A stretch of 64,000 nucleotides of DNA from Burkholderia sp. PAMC 26561 (GTDB lineage Bacteria; Pseudomonadota; Gammaproteobacteria; Burkholderiales; Burkholderiaceae). The stretch spans positions 1-64,000 of the forward strand of contig NZ_CP014310.1 of assembly GCF_001557535.2 (NCBI RefSeq), given 5' to 3'. The position numbers and the translations under genes are program-made. Each line of letters opens with the position of its first letter. Positions within the stretch are counted from its first letter, which is position 1. Of the stretch, positions 8,196 through 15,983 are shown piece after piece. The notes beneath the pieces were generated by a model. The model saw only the letters and a program-made list of their open reading frames with translations, did no database searches and had not been told where the DNA came from.

Positions 8196-9536
8196 TACAT
8201 GGACTCCCGCCTATGAGCAAGATCGGTTTGCATTTTGAGGGTCACGACTGCGTCCGTACATTCGGCTTCTGATGTGCTTACTGCCGCACGAGCCATCATG
8301 GAAATCTGCGCGCTTGCTCCTCATCGGCCTTCTGGCTTCGTACTGCAGCCGTCGGATATATCAGGATCTGCAAGCGCCGGTCCGACCGGTTCGCCATGCT
8401 TGCCGCTTCTTGCGCAATCGCGGAAGAAATGAAACAGTACTCGATATCTGAAGCCTGCTATGCAGCCCTGAAACAGCCGTTGCCCGTCAATATGGCCCAA
8501 GCGATGCGCGCCGTCTTGTTCGCCAGGGCGATCGCCGCGATGCTCACGTGACGGCGTTGCATAACGGATTTGATCCACTGGCTGTGACTGTCATTGCGCC
8601 GACTCACGAAGTGCATTACCGCGCGGGCACCCTGTACAAGCAAAGTTCTTAGATAAGTGTCGCCGCGCTTTGTGATACCGCCTAATCGCGTTTTGCCTCC
8701 ACTCGATCTCTGCATCGGCGTTAGCCCCAGCCAGGCTGCGAACTGTCTCCCATTCCTGAACTGCGAGGGATCGCCCACACTGCTCACGAGCGCAGTCGCA
8801 ATAACCGGCCCAATTCCCGGAACTGTAGCGAGCCGCTGGCAGGCCTCATTGCTTTTGAATATCTCCGCTATCTCGGTGGCAAGTTCGTCGAGCCATTGCT
8901 GCAATGCCTTCAGTTGCTCAAGGTACATTGATCCAAGCCGTCTTAGCAAAGTGGTGATACCGGAATCGAAGTCGTTGACCAGCGCCACCACCCCCTTTTT
9001 TAACTGCGGAAGACCAATCGGGAAGATCACACCCTCTTCGGCAAACATGCTTCGGATCTGATTGGACTTGGCAGTACGCTCCAGGACCAGTCGTTGGCGC
9101 ATGCGATGCACCGATTGCAGCGACTGCTGTTCCGCACTTTTTATCGCGACAAAGTGGATGCCCGCACGAGTGACTGCTGCACAGATCGCAGCCGCGTCAT
9201 TCGCATCGTTTTTGCCGCCGATGAGGAATGGCTTTACGTACTGCGTTGGTAGCAACCGGACCGTATGACCTAAGGCAGTCAATTCACGAGCCCAAAAATG
9301 CGATCCGTGGCAGGCTTCGATGCCAATCAGACCAGATTCGAGTTTTGCGAAGAACTTCAGCACGTCACTTCGGCGAAGCTTTCGCTGAATGACCACTTTC
9401 CCGTGGCGATCAACGCCGTGAATCTGAAACACGTTTTTTGCGATGTCTAGACCGATGGTAAGCGTAGGCATTGACGTTCTCCCAGGAGTTGGTGCGGTCA
9501 GTGTCGCCCCGGAGGGGGCGGGAGTCCATACCATCA
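8196..9536 (-). mobile_element. IS110-family element W (IS1111-like), complete
   Basis: 1341 bases. Subterminal inverted repeats ATGGACTCCCGCC (8199-8211) and its complement (9517-9529) lie 3 and 7 bases inside the ends, the same offsets as in element Y (54000 and 57967). It contains one transposase gene and a 262-base 3' non-coding end. Inserted in the 3' non-coding end of IS110-Z, whose sequence is continuous across the insertion when compared with element Y. Confidence 0.75.
8458..9471 (-). CDS. IS110-family transposase (element W)
   Basis: 337 residues from ATG 9471 (MPTLTIGLDIAKNVFQIHG). DEDD-type N-terminal RuvC-like domain: Asp in GLDIAKN, Glu in IGIEACHGSHFW, and the KNDANDAAAI block with its acidic residues. 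The C-terminal transposase_20 domain follows: VPGIGPVIATALVSSVGDPSQF, FAAWLGLTPMQRSSGGK and ITKRGDTYLRTLLVQGAR, containing the conserved Ser of this family. Full length with intact motifs, so probably active. The longer frame upstream of 9471 is not homologous. Confidence 0.9.
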   Translation of the reverse strand: MPTLTIGLDIAKNVFQIHGVDRHGKVVIQRKLRRSDVLKFFAKLESGLIGIEACHGSHFWARELTALGHTVRLLPTQYVKPFLIGGKNDANDAAAICAAVTRAGIHFVAIKSAEQQSLQSVHRMRQRLVLERTAKSNQIRSMFAEEGVIFPIGLPQLKKGVVALVNDFDSGITTLLRRLGSMYLEQLKALQQWLDELATEIAEIFKSNEACQRLATVPGIGPVIATALVSSVGDPSQFRNGRQFAAWLGLTPMQRSSGGKTRLGGITKRGDTYLRTLLVQGARAVMHFVSRRNDSHSQWIKSVMQRRHVSIAAIALANKTARIAWAILTGNGCFRAA

Positions 9537-9743
9537 GCCTTCTTGCAGCCGGTAGTGCCGCTGCTGGCCCCTATGAAATTCGCTGACTCGCACCTCATTC
9601 CTTCGACGAGCTCAAAGCTCTTATGTTGATTCAGGTTTTGCGAGTCCCGGTCCTACCTGGCTTGTCATCACTTACGATTTCCTGCGCAACCTTTCGACGT
9701 ATCACCCTTTGTAGAAGTTAATTTCTTTCGTATAGCTAACAGA

Positions 9744-10562
9744 TCATGCTGGTTTCACGCTCGTGTATCCCTTCTGGTACTGCCGGTCATGCGCGAGGAT
9801 CGCCCAGATCATTCTCGCCATCTTGTTGGCGAGCGCCACGATTACCACGTTAAGAGGCCGTCGTTTTTTGATCTGCTCGACCCATGTGCCCGGCTCCTTC
9901 GCGTGAGTGAGCACGCTACGCGCGCCGTGAATCAGCAGCGTGCGGAGATACGTATCTCCGCGTTTGCTGATCCCCAGTAGGTTCACCTTCCCACCTGAGC
10001 CTGTTTGCTTCGGCACAAGTCCAATCCAGGCGGCAAACTCCCGTCCGGATCTGAAGGCCCTCGCATCGCCCATCGTCGCAACCGCTGCGGTCGCGCTCAG
10101 TACGCCGACACCCGGAATCTCGGCAATCGCCTTGACCGCCTGGTCTTCCTTCATCCACTGACGCAACCGCCGCTCGATTTCAGCAATCTGCTCGTCGAGC
10201 TTCGTCAACCCGTTCCACTGCTCGCGCAGCGTATCGATGAGGATGGCCGGCAGACGCTCAGCAACCCGTGCCAGCACGTCTGGTATTGCTTTATCCAGCG
10301 CCGAGCGACTCTTGCCCATTACTTCGCCGTATTCGGTCAGCAGGCCACGCAAACTGTTGATCTGCATCGTGCGGAACTTCACCAGTTGCTGCCGCATCCT
10401 GTGCAGAGCCAGCACTGCCTGCTGTGCTTCAGTCTTGACCGCGACCGGCCTACCTGGCTGCTGCACGGCCAGCCAGATCGCCCGAGCGTCCGCCGCATCG
10501 TTCTTGTTTCGAATGTTAAACGCCTTGGCAAACTCGGCAGGGATCAGTCTTACCTGGTGTCC
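9744..10562 (-). pseudogene. IS110-family transposase (element Z), N-terminus missing, fused to IS66 tnpC start
   Basis: From GHQVRLIPAEFAKAF to the C-terminus it matches the transposase of element Y, including IPGVGVLSATAAVATMG, FAAWIGLVPKQTGSGGK and ISKRGDTYLRTLLIHGAR. The first 80-odd residues, with the first catalytic Asp (family motif VGVDIAKH), are absent and replaced in frame by the first 22 residues of tnpC (MDTDASHPS...SPDEL). The 303-residue chimeric frame starts at 10655, but lacks part of the DEDD catalytic site. Confidence 0.75.
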
Positions 10563-10628
10563 CAACTCATCGGGCGAAAGCTGTTTGAGATCGTCCTCAG
10601 CGGACGGATGACTGGCGTCGGTATCCAT
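10563..10628 (-). pseudogene. tnpC: IS66 tnpC, first 22 codons
   Basis: ATG at 10628 follows tnpB by about 100 bases. The peptide MDTDASHPSAEDDLKQLSPD resembles the N-terminal start of IS66 TnpC proteins. It is joined in frame to the truncated IS110-Z transposase at 10562/10563. Confidence 0.5.
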
Positions 10629-10732
10629 GTCCTCCACGATAGCGAAGCCGCACACCGGATGGGTTTACGTCAAAGTGTAACAATCGCGCCGGGCGTCGCG
10701 CGCGCGACGCTCGGCGCGCTGCTACTGACCCT

Positions 10733-11089
10733 TCAGCTCACGTGTCGGTACTGCCTCGAAGGGTGACGACGCACGGCGTCGATGTCGATGCCTTCGAGTA
10801 ACCAGTGAAGCTGCTCGCTCGTCAGTTCCATCACCGCCTGCTGTCGGCGTGGCCAGGCGAAACGGTCCGCCTCTAACCGTTTCATCATCAGCCAGAAACC
10901 CGAGCGCTCGTAAAACAGCAGCTTGATGCGGTTGGCACGCTTGTTACGGAAGGCGAAGACCGCTCGGGCAAACGGGTCAAGCTGCATGGACTGCTCGACC
11001 AAGATAACAAGACCGTTGATCCCGTTCCTAAAATCGACCGCGTCGCGGTGCAGATAGACCCGCAGTTCAGCGTCCAGTCGGAACATCAC
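10733..11089 (-). CDS. tnpB: IS66-family protein TnpB (Orf2)
   Basis: 118 residues, normal length. Typical TnpB motifs: VYLHRDAVDFRNGINGL, DPFARAVFAFRNKRANRIKLLFYERSGFWLMMKRLE and FAWPRR near the end. Accessory protein needed by IS66 for transposition; biochemical role is not well defined. It overlaps the 3' end of tnpA by 23 bases, as usual for the tnpA-tnpB-tnpC operon. Confidence 0.92.
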   Translation of the reverse strand: MMFRLDAELRVYLHRDAVDFRNGINGLVILVEQSMQLDPFARAVFAFRNKRANRIKLLFYERSGFWLMMKRLEADRFAWPRRQQAVMELTSEQLHWLLEGIDIDAVRRHPSRQYRHVS

Positions 11090-11552
11090 AGCGCCCCAAC
11101 GTTTCGATCATCGCCGATACCAGCGTCGCGTCGTGGGCGCCGCACTCGAGTCTGAGTGTGATGCCATTGGGCATTTCCACAGTTATGCGCGATGGTGCCA
11201 ACGGGCGCTGCGCGACACGCGTGGCGTCGCGGTGCGGCGGCGGCAACTGGGGAAGTGGTGGTTGTGGGTCGGCGCAAGCAATCTCGACGACCGGAACAAA
11301 AGCTGCCGCGTCCCCTGACCCCTGCGTCGCGCCCTCGCCGCGGTACGTCTTCTCGTGCTCGCAGATCCACCGGTGCAGTAAATTCGCGTTCACCCGAGCC
11401 CTCAGCGCCATGCCCGCCACCGATACTCCGGGCTGCAGGCAAGCCTCAATCAATCTCTGCCTGTCCCGTTTGTCAAAACGCCGTTTGCCGTCCCGACCCA
11501 CGCTGATGACCTTAAGCGGCAAAAAATCTGAATCTGAATCATTCTGTGTCAT
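11067..11552 (-). CDS. tnpA: IS66-family protein TnpA (Orf1)
   Basis: 161 residues from ATG 11552 (MTQNDSDSDFLPL); an upstream start at 11582 would add 10 residues of doubtful reality. It has the helix-turn-helix of IS66 Orf1/transposase_8 type: DKRDRQRLIEACLQPGVSVAGMALRARVNANLLHRWICEHE. The C-terminal part (ITVEMPNGITLRLECGAHD) is also typical. Overlaps tnpB. Confidence 0.85.
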   Translation of the reverse strand: MTQNDSDSDFLPLKVISVGRDGKRRFDKRDRQRLIEACLQPGVSVAGMALRARVNANLLHRWICEHEKTYRGEGATQGSGDAAAFVPVVEIACADPQPPLPQLPPPHRDATRVAQRPLAPSRITVEMPNGITLRLECGAHDATLVSAMIETLGRCDVPTGR

Positions 11553-11613
11553 GGAAGGTGTCCATTGATTTTCAGTGCACACATCCTGCGCTATCTGATC
11601 TCATGACACCACG

Positions 11614-11966
11614 TGCGCTCAATTCACCGCTTACAAACAACTCGAGCGCGCACTGGCGCTGTTCCCGGTAGTAGCTTGGCGCGTGGCCTATCTGATGCGC
11701 ATGGACGCACTTGCCCCGATCTGGACGCGCATCTGTTCTTTGATCCCGACGAAATTCGCAGTGCCTACCTACTCACGCAAGTACGCCGCCCAGCCCAGCC
11801 GAAGCTCAACGAAGTGTTGCGACTGATCGCACGCCTGGGCGGATTCCTCGCGCGCAAGGGCGACGGCGAACCCGGTGCGAAAACCATCTGGCTCGGACTC
11901 AGAGACGTTCATATCGCCGCAAAAACATTGCGCTTGTTACGCGACGACGGCGGCAGTTGTGTATAA
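11614..11966 (+). pseudogene. IS4/Tn5-like transposase, C-terminal fragment
   Basis: Two frames joined: AYKQLERALALFPVVAWRVAYLMRM, then after a one-base loss at about 11703 (GG where GGG restores the frame) RTCPDLDAHLFFDPDEIRSAYLL and VLRLIARLGGFLARKGDGEPG...IWLGLRDVHIAAKTL. The IARLGGF and WLGLRD blocks match the Tn5-type C-terminus. Complement of the N-terminal part at 3866-4032. Confidence 0.75.
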
Positions 11967-12189
11967 CGCGATGGGCTCAGCCCCCAGCGATGGTTGCATG
12001 AAAGCGATTTACAGGTGGGTCATTAACGCTAGGCGCGATGTCGTGTGCATTACTTCGATTTTAAATTTGAGCCTGCTGGTTGGGGACCGCCCGCGTTGGT
12101 GTTGCACTTCAGACTTGAGCTTGCCCTTGTGCCTTCTGTTCTTGGAGAATTTGGTCGCGAGATCAATGTCAGGGAACCTGCGAACCTAA

Positions 12190-12289
12190 ACCAGATGGAA
12201 ATCTGACGAATCGTTTCGCCTTGCGCCAGCGCTCCCACATCAGCGCTTTATAACTCTCAGAATAGTAAATCCTCGGTCTCTCTTTCATC
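12190..12289 (-). pseudogene. IS30-family transposase, N-terminal remnant
   Basis: ATG at 12289 with a perfect GGAGGTG Shine-Dalgarno. The frame MKERPRIYYSESYKALMWERWRK is typical of an IS30-type N-terminal region. A one-base loss at 12219-12220 shifts the frame (restoring it gives GETIRQIS), and homology stops soon after. 11978-12189 holds nothing recognisable. Confidence 0.55.
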
Positions 12290-12369
12290 GTAACACCTCC
12301 AATACTCATAAGCTTTCTAGAGTTTTGCATCGACCGGTTGTATCCGGCTGAGTATAGGTGCAGCAGTAA

Positions 12370-12507
12370 TGCTTGGCATTCTGGTTCATTGATAGAATGC
12401 TACGCGCGACAGGACCGCGTTGCATGCCTGCGATGTCATTTGAATTTACTCTTCAGACAGCGCCAAAGGTCGCCAAAAGAGAGCGGTTGATATGCAACCG
12501 CTTTTTT
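12370..12507 (+). ncRNA. possible small transcript ending in a strong terminator
   Basis: A 220-base gap between the IS30 remnant and the MocR gene. It ends in a textbook intrinsic terminator (12482-12507) reading rightwards, but no ORF on the plus strand precedes it. A weak promoter-like TTGGCA/TAGAAT pair lies near 12379-12404. This could be a small RNA or the 3' end of a lost gene. Confidence 0.25.
12482..12507 (+). terminator. Rho-independent terminator
   Basis: Perfect 8-bp stem AGCGGTTG / CAACCGCT with a 5-base loop (ATATG), followed by six T. It points rightwards and ends 5 bases before the end of the convergent MocR gene. Confidence 0.8.
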
Positions 12508-12511
12508 CTCG

Positions 12512-14006
12512 CTAATGTTTCATATTAGTTTGTCGGGTCAGTGCCCGGTCTAGCCTCAAGATACCTTGACTCATTTCCTGTTCGTTCAGGGCACCGTATC
12601 CAAGTCTTATAGCGTGAATTGGTCCTGGCTTGTCGTGAAATCGTTCGCCGGCCAAATATTGCAATCGCTCTTGCTTCGCATCGCGTTCGAGCCGACCCAT
12701 GTCAATGCTACTGTCCAGTTGCAGCCAAAGTGCGAGGCCGCCATCGGGGGCTGGAAACTTGCTATTTGGCCGAGCCTTTCAGCGACAAGTTGCATCAGGA
12801 AGTCGCGTCGAGCTTGATAAATCTTGAGGGCCCGCCGGATGTGCCGCTTCAGTTCGCCGTTATCCATCAATGCGGCGGCTGCGCGTTCGGTGACTGTATT
12901 CCCCTGACGGTCGATCAGCGTGACCTCGTAGGCAATCCGATTGATGATGGACGCGGGCGCTACGATGTAGCCGATCCGCAAACCTGGCGCGAGCACCTTC
13001 GACAGTGACCCGATATAAATGACTTTGCCAAAGCGATCGATGCTAGCCATCGGCAACATGGGGCTTCCGGTGAAGTGAAACTCGTGGTCGTAATCATCTT
13101 CGACAATGACAAACCCAAACTGTTCCGCGAGTGTAAGCAACCTTAGTCTTCTGTCGGCGGTCAGCGTGACCGTTGTGGGAAACTGATGGTGCGGCGTCAG
13201 GTAGATCGCCTTGATGCGATGCCGTCGGCATAACTTCTCCAAGGAAGCGGGGATCAACCCGTGCTCATCCTGCTCGATCCCTACGACGGTAGCGCCGCAT
13301 GAGCGGAAGGCGTCTCTGGCAGCGGGATACGTCAGCGTTTCCATGGCTACGACATCACCCGGCCTGACAAGGATGCGCGCTGCAAGGAAGATTCCCATTT
13401 GACTTCCGCGCACGACACACAAAGTGTTTTCATCCGCGTTGAGCCCTCGCTCGTGTCGAAGCATGGAAGCGATTTGGCGTCTCAACGCTAGAAAACCTCT
13501 TGGGTCTGCATACCCCATTTGGTTGCCACGCGCGGACTCAATCAGCGCTAGCCGGAATGCCGCCGAAATGGCGTTGAACTCGATAACGCGTGTGTCGGGA
13601 ACCCCGTCGGTAAACTCAATCGTTCCTTGCGGTGCGGATTCTGGCAACTCCCTTTCGATCCCGTAGACGGGGTAGTCCGGACCAGGAAGTCCGGTCGTCC
13701 CCCGGCCTTGCGCATTGACCTCGAGCGCTGTTCCACTTCTATATCGGGCAATTTCGGTGACACGAAGGTGCCACGCTTGCCTTCCACCACGAGCCAGCCA
13801 TGCGAGATTAGCTCGTCGTAAGCGGCGATCACTGTCTTTCGGTTGATGCCCAATTTCGCTGCCAATTCACGACTGCCCGGTAGCGCCTCGCCAGGCCGTA
13901 AAAGACCCGACCGTATTTTGTCAACAACGGCCTGCGTGATCTGGACAGTAAGCGGCGTGACTTTTTCGCGGTTGACTGATACCTGAACTTTCCAATCCCT
14001 GAGCAT
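12512..14006 (-). pseudogene. MocR-type (GntR/aminotransferase) regulator, two frameshifts
   Basis: Start ATG at 14006 has a GGAGG Shine-Dalgarno 5 bases upstream. Residues 1-75 form a GntR winged helix (TPLTVQITQAVVDKIRSGLLRPGEALPGSRELAAKLGINRKTVIAAYDELISHGWL). The fold-type I aminotransferase domain follows in a second frame (DTRVIEFNAIS, MGYADPRGFLALRRQIASML, with the PLP region IVEDDYDHEF and the PLP-lysine segment YIGSLSKVLAPGLRIGY), and the C-terminus (DSSIDMGRLERDAKQERL, IRLGYGAL) in a third. Both breaks lie at or near G/C runs (12746-12750 and near 13699-13703), and one extra base in each restores a complete MocR of normal length. Divergent from the reductase operon, so presumably its regulator; MocR proteins sense PLP or amino compounds. 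Confidence 0.85.
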
Positions 14007-14030
14007 CGATCCTCCGGTTGCTTCGATAAG

Positions 14031-14073
14031 CTGGACCAATAATCTTAACGGAACTGGATCCGTGTCTGGGTCC
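14031..14073. promoter_or_regulatory. candidate MocR operator: three CTGGRYC-type repeats
   Basis: In the divergent region between the MocR start (14006) and the reductase start (14117): CTGGACC at 14031, CTGGATC at 14054 and CTGGGTCC at 14066, spaced 23 and 12 bases. The first and last are followed by AATA. Clustered repeats of this kind are typical MocR sites. A TAGTAT at 14084-14089 could be the -10 of the rightward promoter. Inferred, not proven. Confidence 0.45.
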
Positions 14074-14116
14074 AATACGCGACTAGTATTTTTCTAACAA
14101 ACTCTATCCGCTACTT

Positions 14117-15232
14117 ATGAACGCCTTGCTAATCGCTCCACCTTCCTCGTTGAGTGCGCCCATCTTCTCTCCACACGGGTTTCGCGTTCGGGTAGATAGT
14201 ATCTCGCTTCTCTCCGAGCACGTGGCGAAATTGTCGGTTCGTTCCGAGACACCCGTAGATGGCGCTTTCTGCGAAGGTCAGTACCTGAGCCTGATGTTGC
14301 CGGATGGCAACGTACGGTCATTTTCATACGCCACTCGTTGCCAAGGCGACGGGCGAATTGAGCTGCATGTTCGGCTTCACCCGGAGGGGAAGTTTTCTAA
14401 CTGGCTCAAGACCACGTTGAAGCCGGGCGACCTGATCGATGCGATCGGGCCTTTTGGGGACTGTACGTGGCAGCAAGATATGGACGCGGGTCCGGCGCTT
14501 ATGCTCGCAACCGGCACTGGGATTGCCCCGTTAAAGGCAATTATCGAAACAGTATTGCGCAAGACGCAGCGACCCATCTGGCTATATTGGGGCGGCAGGT
14601 GTTCTGATGAACTTTATATGGACGCGGATTTCCGCGATCTAGACGCAAGTGAACCTCTCTTTCACTATCGGCCAGTGCTGTCGGTGGCGCAGGAAGGATG
14701 GGCGGGCGCAGTTGGTTATGTCCAGGAATTAGCTTTAGCAGATCACGCCGGTTCGGAACTTAGCCGGGTTTACGCCTGTGGTTCGCCCGCGATGGTCGAA
14801 TCGGCAAGGGCTCAGTTCGTCGTCCACCTTGGCCTCCACGAAAGTAGGTTCCTGTGCGATGCCTTTGAGCCTAGCAGCCCGACTGGCAACGGCGCTAGCA
14901 GAAACGCCCCTGAATCTTTAATCACTTTGAACGTTCGCGATTCGCTGGGAGAACTTTCGGTAATTCAGGCTCCATCAGGTGAGAACCTAAAGTCTGTCTT
15001 GCAAAACGCTGGTCTCGTCAAGGGTGTGTGCGGGGGAAGGCAGTCATGTGGGACCTGCCGCATTCAATTGTCATCCATTCAATTTTTGCAACTAGCCGCG
15101 CCGCAGAAAGCGGAGATGCGGCTGCTTCAGGCTCTGCCCGAATCGGGTCCATTCGATCGGCTTTCGTGCCAGCTTCACGTTGATGCATGGTGGCATGAAA
15201 TGCAAATCGTGATTCCTCCACAGGCTTGGTAA
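14117..15232 (+). CDS. flavin- and 2Fe-2S-containing oxidoreductase (ferredoxin-NAD(P)+ reductase type with C-terminal ferredoxin)
   Basis: 371 residues. FAD domain about 20-115 with the flavin motif RSFSYA; NAD(P) domain about 120-240 with LATGTGIAPLKAI and YACGSPAMV; C-terminal plant-type 2Fe-2S ferredoxin about 285-371 with CGGRQSCGTC and the last ligand in LSCQL. Domain order FAD-NAD-ferredoxin is that of phthalate-dioxygenase-reductase-like and CDP-deoxyhexose reductases. It passes electrons from NAD(P)H to a partner oxygenase or other acceptor, none of which is encoded here. First gene of an apparent operon with the M24 protein (43 bases) and amidase (12 bases). Probably controlled by the divergent MocR. 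Confidence 0.85.
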   Translation: MNALLIAPPSSLSAPIFSPHGFRVRVDSISLLSEHVAKLSVRSETPVDGAFCEGQYLSLMLPDGNVRSFSYATRCQGDGRIELHVRLHPEGKFSNWLKTTLKPGDLIDAIGPFGDCTWQQDMDAGPALMLATGTGIAPLKAIIETVLRKTQRPIWLYWGGRCSDELYMDADFRDLDASEPLFHYRPVLSVAQEGWAGAVGYVQELALADHAGSELSRVYACGSPAMVESARAQFVVHLGLHESRFLCDAFEPSSPTGNGASRNAPESLITLNVRDSLGELSVIQAPSGENLKSVLQNAGLVKGVCGGRQSCGTCRIQLSSIQFLQLAAPQKAEMRLLQALPESGPFDRLSCQLHVDAWWHEMQIVIPPQAW

Positions 15233-15275
15233 TAAAAGCCATTCATCTATATCTCTTTGAGCTGGAACCAATAAA

Positions 15276-15971
15276 ATGTCCACTACGACCGAACTGTCTA
15301 AATCTTCCCTCGAGACTGTAGGCCCGAACTATGATGCTGAAAAAATGCTGCTCGTTCGCGAGATGACGCGTGACGCGATTCATCAGATCGCTCGCGCAGT
15401 CAAACCCGGGATGGTCGAGGAAGATGCTGTAGATATGGCTAAGGACATCCTGGCCGAACAAGGCATGTTAAGAGGCTGGCACGACGTGTATGTTCGCTTT
15501 GGATCCAATACCACTAAAACGTTCGGGGCAGATTCTGAGCCTGGCGTGGTGCTTGGTGACGACGATATTTATCTTATCGATATCGGTCCTACCTGGAAGC
15601 AGTGGGAGGGCGACGGCGGAGACACGTTCGTCACGGGAAGCGACGAGGTTAAGGCACGTTGCGCGGCAGACGCGAGAGAAATTTTCCATGAGGCCCGTCA
15701 TCATTGGCTGGCGACTTCGGCATCGGGCAAGTCGCTTTACGATTTCGCAGTAAGGGCTGCTGAGCAGCGGGGCTGGGAACTTAACATGGACCTGTCGGGG
15801 CATCGCCTAGCTGATTTTCCACATGCCGCAATCTACGAAGGTCCGATGGCGGATGTTCAATTCACGCCCTCTCAGCAACTGTGGGTACTAGAAATTCACA
15901 TCCGGAACGTTGAGATGACTTATGGTGCATTTTACGAGGACATGCTGCTTCCGGATTCTTATTTCAAGTAA
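15276..15971 (+). CDS. M24-family (aminopeptidase P/creatinase fold) metallopeptidase-like protein
   Basis: 231 residues with the pita-bread fold pattern: VKPGMVEEDAVDMAKDILAEQG, HDVYVRFGSNTTKTFG, DDIYLIDIGPTWKQWEGDGGDTFVTG (the two metal-ligand Asp), DLSGHRLADFPHAAIYEG (metal-ligand His) and VLEIHIRN (metal-ligand Glu). Short for M24 because the creatinase N-terminal domain is absent; similar to type I methionine aminopeptidase in size. The final Glu ligand of the family is not obvious near the C-terminus (AFYEDMLL). Second gene of the reductase-amidase operon; it likely acts on an amide or dipeptide-like compound. Substrate unknown. Confidence 0.8.
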   Translation: MSTTTELSKSSLETVGPNYDAEKMLLVREMTRDAIHQIARAVKPGMVEEDAVDMAKDILAEQGMLRGWHDVYVRFGSNTTKTFGADSEPGVVLGDDDIYLIDIGPTWKQWEGDGGDTFVTGSDEVKARCAADAREIFHEARHHWLATSASGKSLYDFAVRAAEQRGWELNMDLSGHRLADFPHAAIYEGPMADVQFTPSQQLWVLEIHIRNVEMTYGAFYEDMLLPDSYFK

Positions 15972-15983
15972 CACGGAAAAATT

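Larger units (their letters stand above)
8123..10562 (-). mobile_element. IS110-family element Z (IS1111-like), 5' end lost, interrupted by IS110-W
   Basis: The left end carries the 13-base motif ATGAACGCGTCCC at 8126-8138, 3 bases inside the end, identical to the end of element Y at 54000-54012. The 3' non-coding region (8123-8195 plus 9537-9743, 280 bases) is similar to that of element Y (53997-54277) over most of its length. IS110-W is inserted in it at 8195/9537. The transposase 5' end and the other terminus are missing; the junction to IS66 tnpC is at 10562/10563. Confidence 0.7.
7440..11600 (-). mobile_element. IS66-family element interrupted by two IS110 elements
   Basis: tnpA (11552-11067), tnpB (11089-10733) and both ends of tnpC (10628-10563 and 8122-7462) lie in order on the minus strand. 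The middle of tnpC is replaced by IS110-Z (8123-10562), which itself contains IS110-W (8196-9536). The exact outer ends of the IS66 were not identified; boundaries given are approximate. The element sits inside the split IS4. Confidence 0.75.
3742..11977 (+). mobile_element. IS4-family (Tn5/IS50-like) element, split by a 7.5-kb block of other mobile DNA
   Basis: The outer ends are perfect inverted repeats of 20 bases starting AGCCCATCGCGTTATACAC: 3742-3761 forward and 11958-11977 reverse. The N-terminal coding part of a Tn5-like transposase is at 3866-4032 and the C-terminal part at 11614-11966, in the same orientation, so the two halves belong to one element. Everything between about 4033 and 11600 (IS21 end, group II intron, J-domain gene, IS66 with two IS110) is later insertion. 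A 9-bp target duplication, expected for this group, was not seen in the flanks, so flank rearrangement is likely. Confidence 0.8.
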
